From NCBI GenBank assembly GCA_037367355.1, contig CM074703.1:1922001-1986000 (forward strand): a DNA stretch of 64,000 nt. The letters are read 5' to 3'. The stretch comes from Neoscytalidium dimidiatum (Eukaryota; Ascomycota; Dothideomycetes; Botryosphaeriales; Botryosphaeriaceae). The position numbers and the translations under genes are program-made. Shown in pieces: positions 1 to 11,484 of this stretch; positions within the stretch are counted from its first letter, which is position 1, and every line of letters begins with the position of its first letter. The notes beneath the pieces are model-generated. The model was not told the DNA's origin and did not search any database. It saw only the letters and a list, made by a program, of their open reading frames with translations.

Positions 1-137
1 TTCAACGAATAAAACATTCGATCGTAACTTTTCATAACCTCTCCACCAAACAGAACCGCTATACTCCACGCTCCATATCCAATTTTCTACTCACAGACTC
101 CTCATTCATGTTCTGACAATGAAACCAACCACCGTAT

Positions 138-1523
138 CTAATTCGGACCCTCAATGAGCCATTTAATACCGTTGCCTTGCTTGACGTTGCTAAAAGCCTC
201 CTCCGCTCCCTCAAAGCTGACCTTCTTGCTAATAAGCTCCTTGACACTCAGCTTCCCGGAAGCGATCATGTCAACGGCAAGCTGGTAATCGCCGGATGAG
301 TAACGGAAGCTGCCCGTGACGTGCAGCTCCTTCGCGCACAGAGCACCGATGGGGAAAGTGATATCAGGCTACACGATACCGTTAGCACCTCTGCAAAAAC
401 CCCACACAAAAACACATAAAACCTACCTTGCCCATACCACCCTGTGTAAACCTGCCGCCGACCCTGGCGACGTGAATGGCCGTCTGAATGCAAACCTCGG
501 CGCCGCTCGCGTCGATCACGACGTCGGCACCGGGCCCCAAGCCGGCCTCTTCAATCAGCTTCTTCGCATTTTCCTCGGGTGTCACCTTGGCGCTCGTAAA
601 CGCATGCGTCGCCGCATACCCCTGCGCAAACTTCAACCTCTCCTCGTTCACATCGACCGCCACGACCTTCGTCGCGCCAAACACCTCGCGCGCGACCTTG
701 CAGCACAGCAAGCCGATCGGGCCGGCCCCGAAAACGACGACGCTCTCCCCCGGCACGACCTTCGCCATGCGACAGATGTGCACGCCGACGCTCGCGGGCT
801 CGACCAGCGCGCCCTCCTCCAGGCTCACGTTGTCGGGCAGCTTGTAGCAAAAGTCCTCCGGGAGGGTGTAGTACTTGGCGAGGGTGCCGTCGAAGGGCGG
901 GGTGGCGGCGAAGGCCATGTCGGCGCACAGGTTGTAGTGGCCCTCCTTGCAGCGCACGCAGCGGCGGCACGGGATGCCCGGCTCCATGGCCACGCGGTCG
1001 CCCGGCTTGAGCGTCTTCACCGCGCTGCCGACGCTGTGCACCACGCCGGACGACTCGTGGCCCAGGACCATGGGGGCTTCGACGACGAAGGCGCCGATGC
1101 GGCCGTGGACCCAGTAGTGGACCTGGACGATGGCGGGGGGCGAGATGTCAGATACGACTTGGCGCGGGGAGAAATATATTGGGTGGGGAGACTGTGGTCA
1201 GAGGTGGCTGCTGGAGGTACGTACATCGCTGCCGCAGATTCCGGTGTATTTGACGTTGACCTGGGAGCGTGGTGTTAGCGTGGTGTGAACTCGAGGAGAG
1301 AGGGAAAAAAAAAATCTCCCAGCGCAGGGCGGCTGCGGGGGGACGGGACGAAACTCACAATCACATCGTGCTCGCTCTTGAGCTGTGGGACGGGCCTGTC
1401 TTCGTACTTGACGGTCCCCGGCTTCTCGAGGACGAAGGAAAGGTTCTGTTGAACCGTGATAGCGCATTAGCGGTGGGATGATGCAGGATTGGCGGGGTTT
1501 TGCGGTCTAGCTACCTGAGCCAT
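138..1523 (-). CDS. xdhA: Xylitol dehydrogenase (D-xylulose reductase), zinc MDR family
   Basis: Predicted exons (minus): 1523-1515, 1445-1359, 1260-1225, 1122-427, 368-138, giving 352 aa, close to the roughly 355 aa usual for fungal xylitol dehydrogenases. The family oxidises xylitol to D-xylulose with NAD+ in the cytosolic pentose catabolic pathway. Visible features: catalytic zinc ligands C41 (in TGICGSD), H66 and E67 (GHES); a structural zinc lobe of four cysteines (about C96, C99, C102, C110); the nucleotide-binding motif GAGPIG at about 176-181; and an acidic D201 after the second strand (VVAVD), which fits NAD+ preference. The final exon reads [20 protein letters not shown], as in fungal XDH. 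The first coding exon is only nine bases (MAQ) and exon 3 only 36. L-arabinitol dehydrogenase or a sorbitol dehydrogenase paralogue is the main alternative, but the pattern fits XDH best. Confidence 0.88.
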
Positions 1524-2031
1524 TGTGATAAGCGAATTGAGTATCACTGGAATGCAACTGAGCGTGTAAGAATGTATAGTATGATAGAGGGAAGGGAGGA
1601 ACGTAGAAGCCTAGCTGGTTTCGAGAAAGGAGGGGGAGGTGGAAAGAAGACAATATGATCCCAGCGAGCATCATGCGAGAGACGCGTTCCCCCACCACAC
1701 GGCGCGACGGCGGAGCTGTGACGTTGAGCGGGTCCCCCGGTGGGCGCGGGCGGGAAACTATACCATTGGCGGTTATTCCGGTCTTGAGATGGAATATCCC
1801 ACAGGCGTAATCCACCCGCCCACTTTAGCCGCCACGGCAGCAAGTATCGCGAGCGCTCCCGAAAAGGGTCCGACTTGCGGATCTAGCTCTATTGCTTCTA
1901 CTTCTATGTGATCTAAGCGTCTTATCTTGTGATGCTGAATGAAAAGCCACCAAAAGATTCTAGAACGAATTCTGCCCAAACCCGCTAACGAAAATTCCGA
2001 GCGCCGGTCTCCGGTAAAATGCCAACGAGCC
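1524..2031. other. Intergenic: xylitol dehydrogenase promoter / EFM2 3' region
   Basis: About 508 bp between two genes on the minus strand. It should hold the xylitol dehydrogenase promoter and the EFM2-like 3' UTR. Short open frames here have no recognisable domain. Apart from the XlnR-like motif I see nothing specific. Confidence 0.6.
1825..1830 (-). promoter_or_regulatory. Candidate XlnR-type GGCTAA motif upstream of xylitol dehydrogenase
   Basis: On the minus strand this reads GGCTAA, the core described for the xylanolytic activator XlnR/Xyr1, about 300 bp upstream of the xylitol dehydrogenase ATG. Xylose-inducible pentose genes are known XlnR targets. It is a single six-base match, so chance is a serious alternative. 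Confidence 0.25.
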
Positions 2032-3306
2032 TCAATCCCACTCATCCAGTCCACTGAATTCAGCCAACAGCTGCTGATAGGATTCTCCCATGTCGTTTGC
2101 ACGCTTCGAGAGCTCATCGTGCTCAACCAAATGAGTCTCGCCGGCATATGCCGACTTCCAGCTCCAGACAGTCCACCAGCAGCGTACTGCCTTTCTTCCA
2201 CCCTGGCTACCCCAATCATCATATCCCGTTTCATAGCCTTCGTTGCAAATCTTGAGACCCGCGCACTGCATTTTCTGGAGAAAGTCTTCCACCTGCGGTT
2301 GATAAGCTTTACGTAGTGGCAGCTCGATGACCACTCTGGCGGAGGCATCGCGTGCAAGCCGTGCTGATATCGCTTGGGTCAGCCAGCCAGGATGGTCGGG
2401 TGAGTACAGGGGGTCCGCGGCGAAGATAAGACGGAAATGTTGGCTCTCCAGATAGTCAGCTTCTTTCAGGGTTTTGGTCGATGGTAGCATGTCCGATGGA
2501 TCTGTCCAGTCCAGAATCGCTGTATAAGCTTTTCCATTGTGCTTGTCGAGAACAAGTTCGTTCGAAAGTGCATTGCGTTCCAGATTATCAACAATTTCTG
2601 GCAAGTCCGTCAGAAGAACGTCAGTTCCTAGAACCATCGCAGCAGAGATGCCGACAAGACCTGTGCCGGCACCCAGCTCAAGCACCGAATGTGGAGGAAG
2701 GTCCTTCGCCGAAGGTAGGCTGTTTTCGTCAGCAGCGAGGCGCCAAAGACGGCGCGACAGGAGATAGGATGACGCCCAAGTCTTTAACCCAAGATTGTCT
2801 GCTGTTAGTGCTGGTTCATGAATCTCGATATCTTCGCTGGCTTCATCCTTCCCAGGAGGAATCCGAAATTTTCGCGATATCGCTCCCATGGCGGTTCGGC
2901 CAGAGCGCTCGCTTAAACGAACGCTGGCGGCCTCCCAGATGTCCTCCTTGACAGCATCGTCCTCAATCCAGCGCAAGTCACTTGCGATTATCCGTGTCAA
3001 ATAGGCGGTCAAGCCTTCAGGATTGATCTGTACTGGCTGGGTTCTCGCGGCGCTGATGCTCTGGCGGCGGGCAGACTTCACTGCCATAGGAGTTTCTTCG
3101 TCCTCACTGTCGCTTCCTTCCCATGATGGCGGTTCGGAGGTGAGTAAGGTAAGCGTGTTCAGTAATTCTTGAGCAGAAGGCTTCGTGTAGAGCTGCGGGA
3201 GGTCCAACACTGCAGGGAGACTGTCAGCTGGCCCTTGGGGTAGAAACGATTGTATATTCATACCGTGCAAGGCCTCGCCAATCCTTTCTTTGTCCTCATC
3301 ATCCAT
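2032..3306 (-). CDS. EFM2: SAM-dependent protein lysine methyltransferase, EFM2/Rrg1-like (family 16)
   Basis: Class I methyltransferase of the METTL21/family-16 type. The SAM-binding motif ELGAGTG is at 210-216 (unspliced numbering), followed by the acidic LLTDLPEIV strand. The C-terminal GYETGYDDWG segment and the upstream LTADNLGLKTWASSYLLSRR block match fungal proteins called Rrg1 or EFM2; yeast EFM2 methylates elongation factor 2. The frame is open for 424 codons, but 3210-3263 looks like a real 54-nt intron (GTATGA donor, GCTGAC branch, CTGCAG acceptor). It has no in-frame stop and a length divisible by three, so the spliced protein would be 406 aa. The ATG is 212 bp from the VPS28 stop upstream. 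Family assignment is firm; the substrate is inferred. Confidence 0.8.
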   Translation of the reverse strand: MDDEDKERIGEALHGMNIQSFLPQGPADSLPAVLDLPQLYTKPSAQELLNTLTLLTSEPPSWEGSDSEDEETPMAVKSARRQSISAARTQPVQINPEGLTAYLTRIIASDLRWIEDDAVKEDIWEAASVRLSERSGRTAMGAISRKFRIPPGKDEASEDIEIHEPALTADNLGLKTWASSYLLSRRLWRLAADENSLPSAKDLPPHSVLELGAGTGLVGISAAMVLGTDVLLTDLPEIVDNLERNALSNELVLDKHNGKAYTAILDWTDPSDMLPSTKTLKEADYLESQHFRLIFAADPLYSPDHPGWLTQAISARLARDASARVVIELPLRKAYQPQVEDFLQKMQCAGLKICNEGYETGYDDWGSQGGRKAVRCWWTVWSWKSAYAGETHLVEHDELSKRANDMGESYQQLLAEFSGLDEWD

Positions 3307-3518
3307 GATCTGCGGTGCAAGAGCAAAGCGCAGGGAGGCGGCGATCTGGAGGCGGTATCGTGGGGGAAAACTAGGGCATTGGTCAAAGCGCCGATTCGCC
3401 GATAGCGAATGCCGCGTCGGCGAAGGCGAGGTCTCGGTCCTTCAAAACGCCATTTTCCAGAACAAAAGGCCCGCTTTGCCGCCTATGGCTCGCCACCCGT
3501 TCAACCAGAGCCGGTCCC

Positions 3519-4338
3519 TCATTTCAAAACGTCCTTGAATCCGAAGTATGCCTGCTCCATGTCGAAATGGAACTCCCGTCCCTGCTCATCCGACAGGCTG
3601 TCCACCGCCTTCATCTGGTTTAGAGTAATCAACCACTGAATAATCTTGCCTTTGTTCTCAAAGTCCTTGTCGGTAACTCTGTTGACCGATTGTATGATGT
3701 CGCCTAGGATTGGATGTAGCACATCTTTCCCCAGCAGTCCCATCTTAATGGCGTCCAGCAGCGTAATGAAGTTCTCTGTCGCCGTGACGACCAACGTCGC
3801 GTCTGCAGCATCGTTTCCAGGCGCAGCAGGTCTGTGGGATGGCTGTTCGACAGTAGCAGGGATGCCGACTCGAAGACGTTCCGTCGCTCTAGGGCAATCG
3901 AGCTGCACCTAGTATTAGCTCTGAAAACGCAGAGAGATTATCGGGAGACACATACATCCCACTCACGCTTGAATGTATCAAGATCCACAAATGCGTTCGA
4001 GACCGTCTCGTTGGCAAGATTGGATTTGTACTGCTTTAGCAGACGGCTGCAGGTATCCGTGTACTCGTTTTCCTGAATCGAGTCCTTCAAGTAGGCTTTC
4101 TCGAGAGCATCGAGAGTGACGATAATGCTGTAGATTTCGGCCAAAGATTCGTAGAGGTCGCGTTCGGCGCTGGTCGTGGACAGCTTCACTTCCTAGAGGA
4201 GCCTACGTTAGGCAAGTCGCGCATGCAAAATTCCTCAACGGAACGAACCTCATCGAGATTGATGGTAGCGGATAGAGCTGATGTAGGCGTATAGCTATAA
4301 GGCGTGGGCGCGTACGGCAGCTGTCTCTGGGCGTACAT
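3519..4338 (-). CDS. VPS28: ESCRT-I subunit Vps28
   Basis: Exons (minus) 4338-4249, 4192-3956, 3908-3519 give 238 aa, close to yeast Vps28 (242 aa). Exon 2 carries the conserved N-terminal core (EVKLSTTSAERDLYESLAEI, then LDALEKAYLKDSI); exon 3 starts with the CPRATERLRVG linker and ends in the C-terminal four-helix domain (GKIIQWLITLNQM). Vps28 works with Vps23 and Vps37 in ESCRT-I to sort ubiquitinated cargo into multivesicular bodies; its C-terminal domain binds ESCRT-II. Introns are 4193-4248 and 3909-3955. I chose the ATG at 4338 (MYAQRQ) because fungal orthologues commonly start this way; an in-frame ATG at 4425 would add 29 residues. Divergent from NOC2. Confidence 0.93.
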
Positions 4339-4555
4339 GGCTGCTGCGGAGGTGGAGATTGATGGTGAGGTAGCGGAATAGGCACGCGAGGCTTGAGCTT
4401 CTCCGCTCCGCGGTTCCTTGCCCATGCCCACCGCCGCACGCGCCAAGTGGCAGGGATTGTTGCGACGCTAGCTACAAAATTTCCCAGAACCTTTCGCAAC
4501 ACCGCGACCGCCCGCCGCGAACTTTCGACACAGCTCGCCGGGCCTGCACGACACC
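4339..4555. promoter_or_regulatory. Shared VPS28/NOC2 divergent promoter
   Basis: Only about 217 bp separate the two divergent start codons (130 bp if VPS28 begins at 4425), so both 5' UTRs and core promoters must lie here. No clear TATA box is visible. Confidence 0.55.
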
Positions 4556-6969
4556 ATGGCGCAATCCAAGGCCACCAAGAAGTTCGAAAAGAATCACCTG
4601 AAGGACACGCTCAAGCGCCGCAAGGATGCGAAGAAAATCAAGCAGCGCGTCCAGATAAAAGAAAAACGCAAGGCCCGCCGTGCCGCCGACAATGAGGTCG
4701 CCAGCGATGTTGAGGGCGAAATTAAGGCCAAGCGTGCGAAGAAAGCCGAAGATGCAAACCCATTCGGTGACATGAGCGTCGACGACTTCTTCCAGGGCGG
4801 GTTCGACATCCCCGAGGAGCCTAAGCCGAAGAAGCAGAAATCCAAGGACGTGCCTACGAAGACTGGAAAGCGGAAGCGTACTGAGCCCGCGGAGGAGGAT
4901 GAGGAGGACGCGGGCGCTTCGTCATCGGACGAATCTGTCGAGGCAATGCCTGTCGCAGATGACAGTGGTTCCGAGGTCGAATCGGACGATGATGTCGACG
5001 CGCATAAGAAGCATCTGGAGGAGCTCAAGAAGAAGGATCCGGAGTTTTACAGATACATGAAGGAGAATGATCCGGAACTACTCGACTTCGCCGAGGACGC
5101 CGACCTGGCTGAGATGGACGAGCTTAGTGGTAGCGAAGCTGAGGACACACCCAAGAAGAAGAAGCAGAAGAAGCAGAAGAAGGGCAAGAAACAAGAAGAG
5201 TCTGATGATGAGGAAGATGAGTCTGCGAGCAACGAGGTCACAAAGGCGTTGGTCAAAAAGTGGAGCACCTCCATGACGGAGAAGCACTCTCTCCGTGCTA
5301 CTAAGGAAGTTGTATTGGCTTTCCGTGCCGCCGCGCATTTGAACGAGGATGATGGCAAGGAGTACAAGTATGCCATATCAAACCCGAACGGTAAGGTTTC
5401 CTTTTTCTTTCGAAGAACTATCCAAATTAATAGGATACAGTCTACCATGAGTTGCTCGTTTTGGCTCTAAACCGTGTCCCGGAGGTGCTCCAACATCACC
5501 TACCGGTCAAAGAGTCAAGTACCGGTAAAGTCCGCGTTCCTACCGAGGGCAAAAAATATAGCAACATGACGCCTATGCTCAAATCTCACTCAACATCCGT
5601 CATCCACCTCCTTGGAAGTCTTTCCGACGCTGCTACTCTCCGAATGACCCTGACCTCCCTCCTCCCTCTTCTGCCATACATCCTCTCTTTCAAGAAGCTT
5701 ATCCGCGATTTGGCCAGGACTGTTGTGTCGATATGGGCCGATTCCTCCAATACCGAGGCTACCAGAATTGCTGCTTTCCTCGTTCTGCGAAGGTTGATCG
5801 TAATCGGAGACGCTGGTATTAAGGAGTCCACCCTTAAAGCTGTCTACCAGGGCTTTGTTCAGGGTAGCCGTAACACTACAGTCCACACGATTTCGGGCGT
5901 GAACTTGATGAAGAACTCCGCCGCAGAACTCTGGGGTCTGGATCCTAATATTGGCTACACAACCGGTTTTACCTTCATCCGTCAACTTGCTATCCACCTC
6001 CGTTCCAGTATCACGAACAAGTCAAAGGAATCGTACAAGACAGTCTACAACTGGCAGTACGTGCACTCGCTCGACTTCTGGTCGCGCGTGGTTTCCAGCC
6101 ACTGCGATACGGTGCGTGAAGCTGAGTCTGGAAAGGAGTCCCCTCTCCGTCCCCTCATCTACCCCATCGTGCAAGTCACCGTTGGTGCCATGCGCCTCAT
6201 CCCGACGGCGCAATACTTCCCGCTGCGCTTCCAGATGATCCGATCCCTCCTTCGCATCACGCTCTCCACCTCGACATACATCCCCATTGCGCCGGCGCTG
6301 TACGAAGTGCTCAACTCCGCCGAGATGCGCAAGCCGCCGAAGCCGGCAACGCTCAAGCCCGTCGACTTCACGACGAGCATCCGCGCCGCGAAGTCGTATC
6401 TGCGGACGCGCGTGTACCAAGATGGCGTCGGCGAGCAGGTGGCAGAGCTGCTGTCCGAGTTTTTCGTCTTGTGGTCTAAGAACATTGCGTTCCCCGAGCT
6501 CGCGCTACCCGTCATCGTTCTGCTGAAGCGCTGGCTCAAGGATGTCAGCAACAAGACCAAGGGCAACAAGAACAGCAAGGTCAACTCGGCCATCGGCATC
6601 GTCATTCAGAAGCTTGAGGCCAACTCGCGCTGGATCGAGGAACGCCGCGCGAAGGTCGAGTTTGCGCCAAATAACCGGGCTGGTGTTGAGGGTTTCTTAA
6701 AGGAGACCGAATGGGAGAAGACGCCGCTTGGAGCTTATGTCGTCAACCAACGCAAGATTCGTGAGGAGAAGGCACGGTTAGTAGAGGAGGGTAGGAAGGA
6801 AGAAGAGAAGAAAAAGAAGGAAGAAAAGGAGGAGAAAGAAAGGGAGAGGAGAGAGGAGTTCGAGGGGTTTGGGGAGTCAGATGGGGAAGAAGAGAGCGGA
6901 AGCGATGACGAGGACGTTGACGAGATGGAGGTCGATGGCGAGGAGGAAGCTGGCAGTGACGAGGAATGA
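4556..6969 (+). CDS. NOC2: Nucleolar complex protein 2 (Noc2), 60S ribosome biogenesis
   Basis: Exons 4556-5390 and 5441-6969 give 787 aa. The 50-nt intron has a GTAAGG donor and ACAG acceptor and restores the conserved reading YHELLVLALNRVPEVLQHHL. The N-terminus is very basic (nuclear/nucleolar type), followed by acidic Ser/Asp/Glu stretches and Lys-rich runs, then the helical NOC2 domain (for example LLPYILSFKKLIRDLARTVV and YVHSLDFWSRVVSSHCDTV), and a Glu/Lys-rich charged tail. In yeast, Noc2 pairs with Noc1 (Mak21) or Noc3 to move pre-60S particles from nucleolus to nucleoplasm. Length and order match the family (yeast 710 aa). Confidence 0.94.
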
Positions 6970-7391
6970 CATGGTTGCGGTAGAGGGGCTTCCGAAATGC
7001 TGTGTTGATAGAGCTTTATGGCGAAGGCATTGGTCAGGGAGTTTGGGAACATTCCGGATCATGCGCACGATGATACTCCCCGCGCAAGTAAAAAGCTATT
7101 GATTTGAAGGAGGTATTCTAGTGTGAATCCCTGATGTTTTTTTCACATCTTGTCGGCGTTGATGAAACCTGGATCACGTGAAGATACGATAACGAAAATC
7201 CGGGGTTGTGGCCGGGGACTGGGGTGGGACCGAAGGGTGCCGTCATCGTCCTTCACATGCGAGCCAAGACCGAGGCTCTTACCACGGCAGCCCTCCGAGA
7301 CGTCGCGTCCATCCACAACACCATGTCCACAGCAGCTCTCGCATCCCTCTAGACTGCTCTCCCCTGTTCGATTTGCGAACGATGCGGCAGT
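6970..7391. other. Intergenic between NOC2 and the ABCD transporter
   Basis: 422 bp holding the NOC2 3' UTR and the promoter/5' UTR of the ABC transporter gene. An out-of-frame ATG at 7382 lies ten bases before the chosen transporter start. No other feature seen. Confidence 0.5.
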
Positions 7392-9982
7392 ATGGCCGCC
7401 CAGTCCACCCTTCGCAATAGCGAAGACCCCCTCCTCGTCCTCTGGCAGCGCTACACGACCCTTCTCCGCACCCGCACCCAATCCCTATCCAAGACCGCGA
7501 AGATCCTCTCGACTCTCGCCCTCCTGCTCTCAATAATAGGCACCGGCTATGGCGGCAATCGGTGGTGGCGGCGGCGCAAGGCCGAGAAGGAGCGCGGGCG
7601 ACGGCTGCTACGGCGCAACTCTGGCCTCCGCGGCAAGGATGGCTCGCGCACCATCTTCGTGCCCACGAAAGGCAACTCCACTAGCAAGGTCATAATTTAT
7701 CCGACGAAACCGACGACGTTCGACGCACATAGGCGGCTGTTTCTGCAACCACCTCGTGCGGCCGGGTTGAGCGATGGCCACACGCCCCAGGTTCCCCCGC
7801 CGCAGACGAAGCCTGGCCTAAACCTTGCGTTCCTGCATCAGTTCTTGAGTCTCCTCAATATCATGATACCGAGATGGAATAGCAAAGAGACGGGTCTATT
7901 GCTCAGTCACAGCGTCTTCTTGATGCTGCGGACATATCTTTCGCTTGTGGTTGCCCGTCTTGACGGAGAGATCGTGCGCGACCTAGTGGCCGGCAATGGG
8001 AAAGCCTTCCTGTGGGGTATCGTGAAGTGGTGTGGAATCGGCAGCTTTGCCTCCTACACCAACGCAATGATCAAGTTCCTCCAGTCCAAGGTCTCGATCG
8101 CTTTTAGAACGAGGCTCACACGATATATCCACGATCTGTACCTGAACGACCATCTCAACTACTACAAACTCTCCAACCTGGACGGCGGCATCGGTCAGGG
8201 CGCCGACCAATTCATTACTCAAGACCTTACACAATTCTGTGCCGAAGCTGCGGCGCTCTATTCTTCTCTTGGAAAGCCATTTGTCGATATCTGCGTTTTC
8301 AATTATCAACTCTTCCGTTCTCTTGGTCCACTCGCGCTGAGCGGCCTTCTTGCAAACTACTTCCTTACCGCTACCATTCTCCGCAAATTGTCCCCGCCAT
8401 TCGGAAAACTCAAGGCTGTTGAAGCTCGTCGCGAGGGAGATTTCCGTGCCCTGCACTCCCGTCTCATCGCCAACGCCGAAGAGGTTGCTTTCTACGGCGG
8501 AGACCAGATGGAACGGACCTTCCTCGACAAGGGCTTCAAGGAGCTCAAGCACTGGATGGAGGGCATCTATAGCCTGAAGATCCGTTACAACATGCTAGAA
8601 GACTTCGTCCTCAAGTACTCCTGGTCCGCCTTCGGCTACCTCATCACCTCGCTGCCCGTCTTCCTCCCCGCCTGGGGCGGTTTGGGCGGCGCCTCCGAGC
8701 TGGCCGATGTAGCTGAGCGCAGCGGCCGCGAGCGTAGCCGCATGAAAGATTTCATCACGAACAAACGCCTCATGCTCTCGCTTGCCGATGCCGGTGGTCG
8801 CATGATGTACAGCATCAAGGACCTGCAAGAGCTCGCGGGCTACACGTCGCGCGTCTACACGCTCATCAGCACGCTGCACCGCACGCACGCTGACGCGTAC
8901 TACCTACCGCCAGGCCAGCGCCCCGAACTCTTCTCGCTCGCCGACGTCCAGGGCACCGTCCACAAGGGCTTCGACGGCGTCCGCCTCGAGCACGTGCCCG
9001 TCGTCGCGCCCGCGCTGTACCCCATGGGCGGCGACGAGCTGATCGACTCGCTCTCCTTCATCGTCCACTCGGGCGAGCACCTCCTCATCACCGGACCCAA
9101 CGGCGTCGGCAAGAGCGCCGTCGCCCGCATCGTCGCAGGCCTCTGGCCCGCCTACCGCGGCCTGGTGTCCCGCCCCCGCACGACCGGCACCGACGGCATC
9201 ATGTTCCTGCCGCAGCGCCCTTACCTCAGCACCGGCACGCTGCGCGACCAGGTCATCTATCCGCACACCGCCGTCGACATGAAAGATGCGGGCCGCCGCG
9301 ACTTCGAGCTGTCGAAGGTGCTGGAGGAGGCCCGGTTGGGGTACTTGCCGGATAGAGAGGGCGGATGGGATACGCGGAAGGTGTGGCAGGATGTGCTGAG
9401 CGGCGGCGAGAAGCAGCGGATGGGGATCGCGCGGCTGCTGTATCACGAGCCGCGGTACGCGTTCGTGGACGAGGGAACGAGCGCGGTGAGCAGCGATGTG
9501 GAGGGCTTGTTGTACGAGAGGGCGAAGGCGAAGGGGATCAGTAAGTTCACATACCCTCCGGACGGGATGGGAGTATGGAAGGGCTAACGGAACTCGCAGC
9601 ACTCATCACGATTTCTACCCGCGCCTCGCTCAAGCGCTACCACACGTATACGCTCACTCTCGGCCTTGGCGAGCATGGCGACGAGTGGGACTTCCAGCGC
9701 ATCGGCACCGCGTCCGAGAAGTCGTCCGTCGAGAAGGAGCTCGCGGAGCTAAGGGAGCGGCTCGAGAAGGTGGAGGAGTGGAAGCAGCGGAGGAATGAGG
9801 TCGAGCGGGAATTGGGTCAGGTTTGGGTTGAGGGGGGCGAGGACCCGTTGGCGCCGCCGCCGTACCAGGAGAAGGATGGAGAAGGGAGTTTGGTGGATGT
9901 GGCGAGGGAGAGGGAGAGGGAGAGGCGGAAGGAAGAGAGGGAGAGGGAGAACGAGGTTGCAATTGAAGATGAAAGCGCGTGA
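7392..9982 (+). CDS. Peroxisomal long-chain acyl-CoA ABC half-transporter (ABCD, Pxa1/Pxa2 type)
   Basis: Exons 7392-9540 and 9600-9982 (59-nt intron) give 843 aa, matching the 850-870 aa of yeast Pxa proteins. Order: an N-terminal hydrophobic segment (about 40-55), the ABCD transmembrane domain with typical blocks (RTYLSLVVARLDGEIVRDLV, FRTRLTRYIHDLYL, an EAA-like region ending AEEVAFYGG), then the nucleotide-binding domain with Walker A GPNGVGKS at 568-575, signature LSGGEKQRMG from 669 and Walker B FVDEGTSA. Exon 2 supplies the switch region (ITISTRASLKRYHTYTL) and a charged coiled tail. Half-transporters dimerise to import fatty acyl-CoA for peroxisomal beta-oxidation. I cannot separate the Pxa1 from the Pxa2 orthologue by eye. 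Confidence 0.92.
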
Positions 9983-11484
9983 TGTTTGTCTGTCTCTTCG
10001 ATTGGGAAAGATGTCTTTTGAGAAGAGATGTGCTGGGCGGGACTTTTGATGCCACTCAGAGTAAATGTTTTAATCCACCAAAGACAATCTTGTCTCGCCA
10101 TGTTGTATGCTCATTTCAGCCTGTTTGTCATCACTCGATTCTAGGAACTGAGAGCTCGCAGCTGATCTGTTCAAGCCTTGTATTTTCATCAGACCTATTT
10201 GAACTGTTGCATACATCCATATGTCGGCGGAACGATGAGAAAATCAGGCAAATGGACGTGGATGAGCGCACGGCGGCAGCACGCCTGTCCAGACAATTTA
10301 GTTCAGTCCACCCCAAACTATCGGTTCAAGTTAAAACGCTGTGTGGATAAGCCACAATAGCTAGTCCTGGCATTTCCAATATAAACTGGGCAATAAGATT
10401 GACCATTCTCGACGCGATACGCAACTTCAATACAATTCTGGCAACGGCTGCGTGAGCCTGAAGTTCGTATTCCTACCTTCATTGATTCAACGCAGTGCAG
10501 ATTACAAGACGCCAATATCCATGTCCCAACCTTGTCCCTCGCCGTCGATAATCTTTCAGGTACGGTAATATCAGCAAGCCATGCTAAGAAAGCTAAGAAA
10601 AAGGATTCTGAACTAACAAAAGACGGTTGAAATAGATGCAGAGGCCCGGCTGGAAACTTGTATTGAGAGAAGCCAGAACCGTGTGCAACTGCGTAGAGTA
10701 CGCCGGGTATTTAGATGAGCAAGACTCACGAAACCCAGCTTCAGTCGATACCATGTCGCTATATTTGGCCCGGTTAGCTAACCGGAGAATTAAAAAAATT
10801 TGAGCCCTGCAACTTAATGCGTTAATGAAAAAGACGGAGTGGTTTGGAAAGGGCCAACACTAGTGCAGTAATGAAATAACCAGTATCAGAATAAAATAGC
10901 AGAATCATAGAAGATGGTAGAGCGGCCATTTAAATGTTTACTCCGTTCTCAGGAATTTGCCAATCCTCAAGGCGGCATGGCTCGTGAGCTGAACACGAGC
11001 CTGCTTTTAAGAATGATACACGCAAATAAGAGGCTAGTGGCCTTGCTCGATAGAACGGGCGCACCGCAGGTTCGCCAAAGCATATAAATAACACCGATGT
11101 TAGACCGAGTCTATAGAGAGAGGCTACTTGCTGTGGCTCTATCTGAGCACGTGTCCAGATCCACTCTGCTTTGCTCACAAATATCAGGAAATTTCTTCTC
11201 CTTGTCTTCTTTCTTTTGACCCTTTTGCTACGTAACATTTGCCATGCGACTAATCTTTAATATCATTGAGGTAATAATACAAAACATTTCGGAAAAAATG
11301 CGGGGAAGTATCCTACACTAAGCCTTGAATGTCATCATCTTCTGTGAATATACCGAGACCGAGTACACTAAAAAAGAACAAAGGCTAAAATCAGAAGAAC
11401 TAAGCAATACAACATATCTCGTCATTCATCAAGATATAGTGCGTCACCCACTTGTAATTTCATAGCGCCATTCTATCCGAGTCT
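9983..11484. other. Gene-free, AT-richer stretch
   Basis: About 1.5 kb between the ABCD transporter stop and the truncated P450. From roughly 10.5 kb it becomes AT-richer, and the open frames are short and lack recognisable motifs. It may include decayed sequence beyond the P450 break. Confidence 0.5.

Noticed and set aside
316..1278. 320-codon plus-strand frame
   Set aside because: It lies opposite the xylitol dehydrogenase exons, whose motifs are unmistakable; it is a GC-rich antisense shadow.
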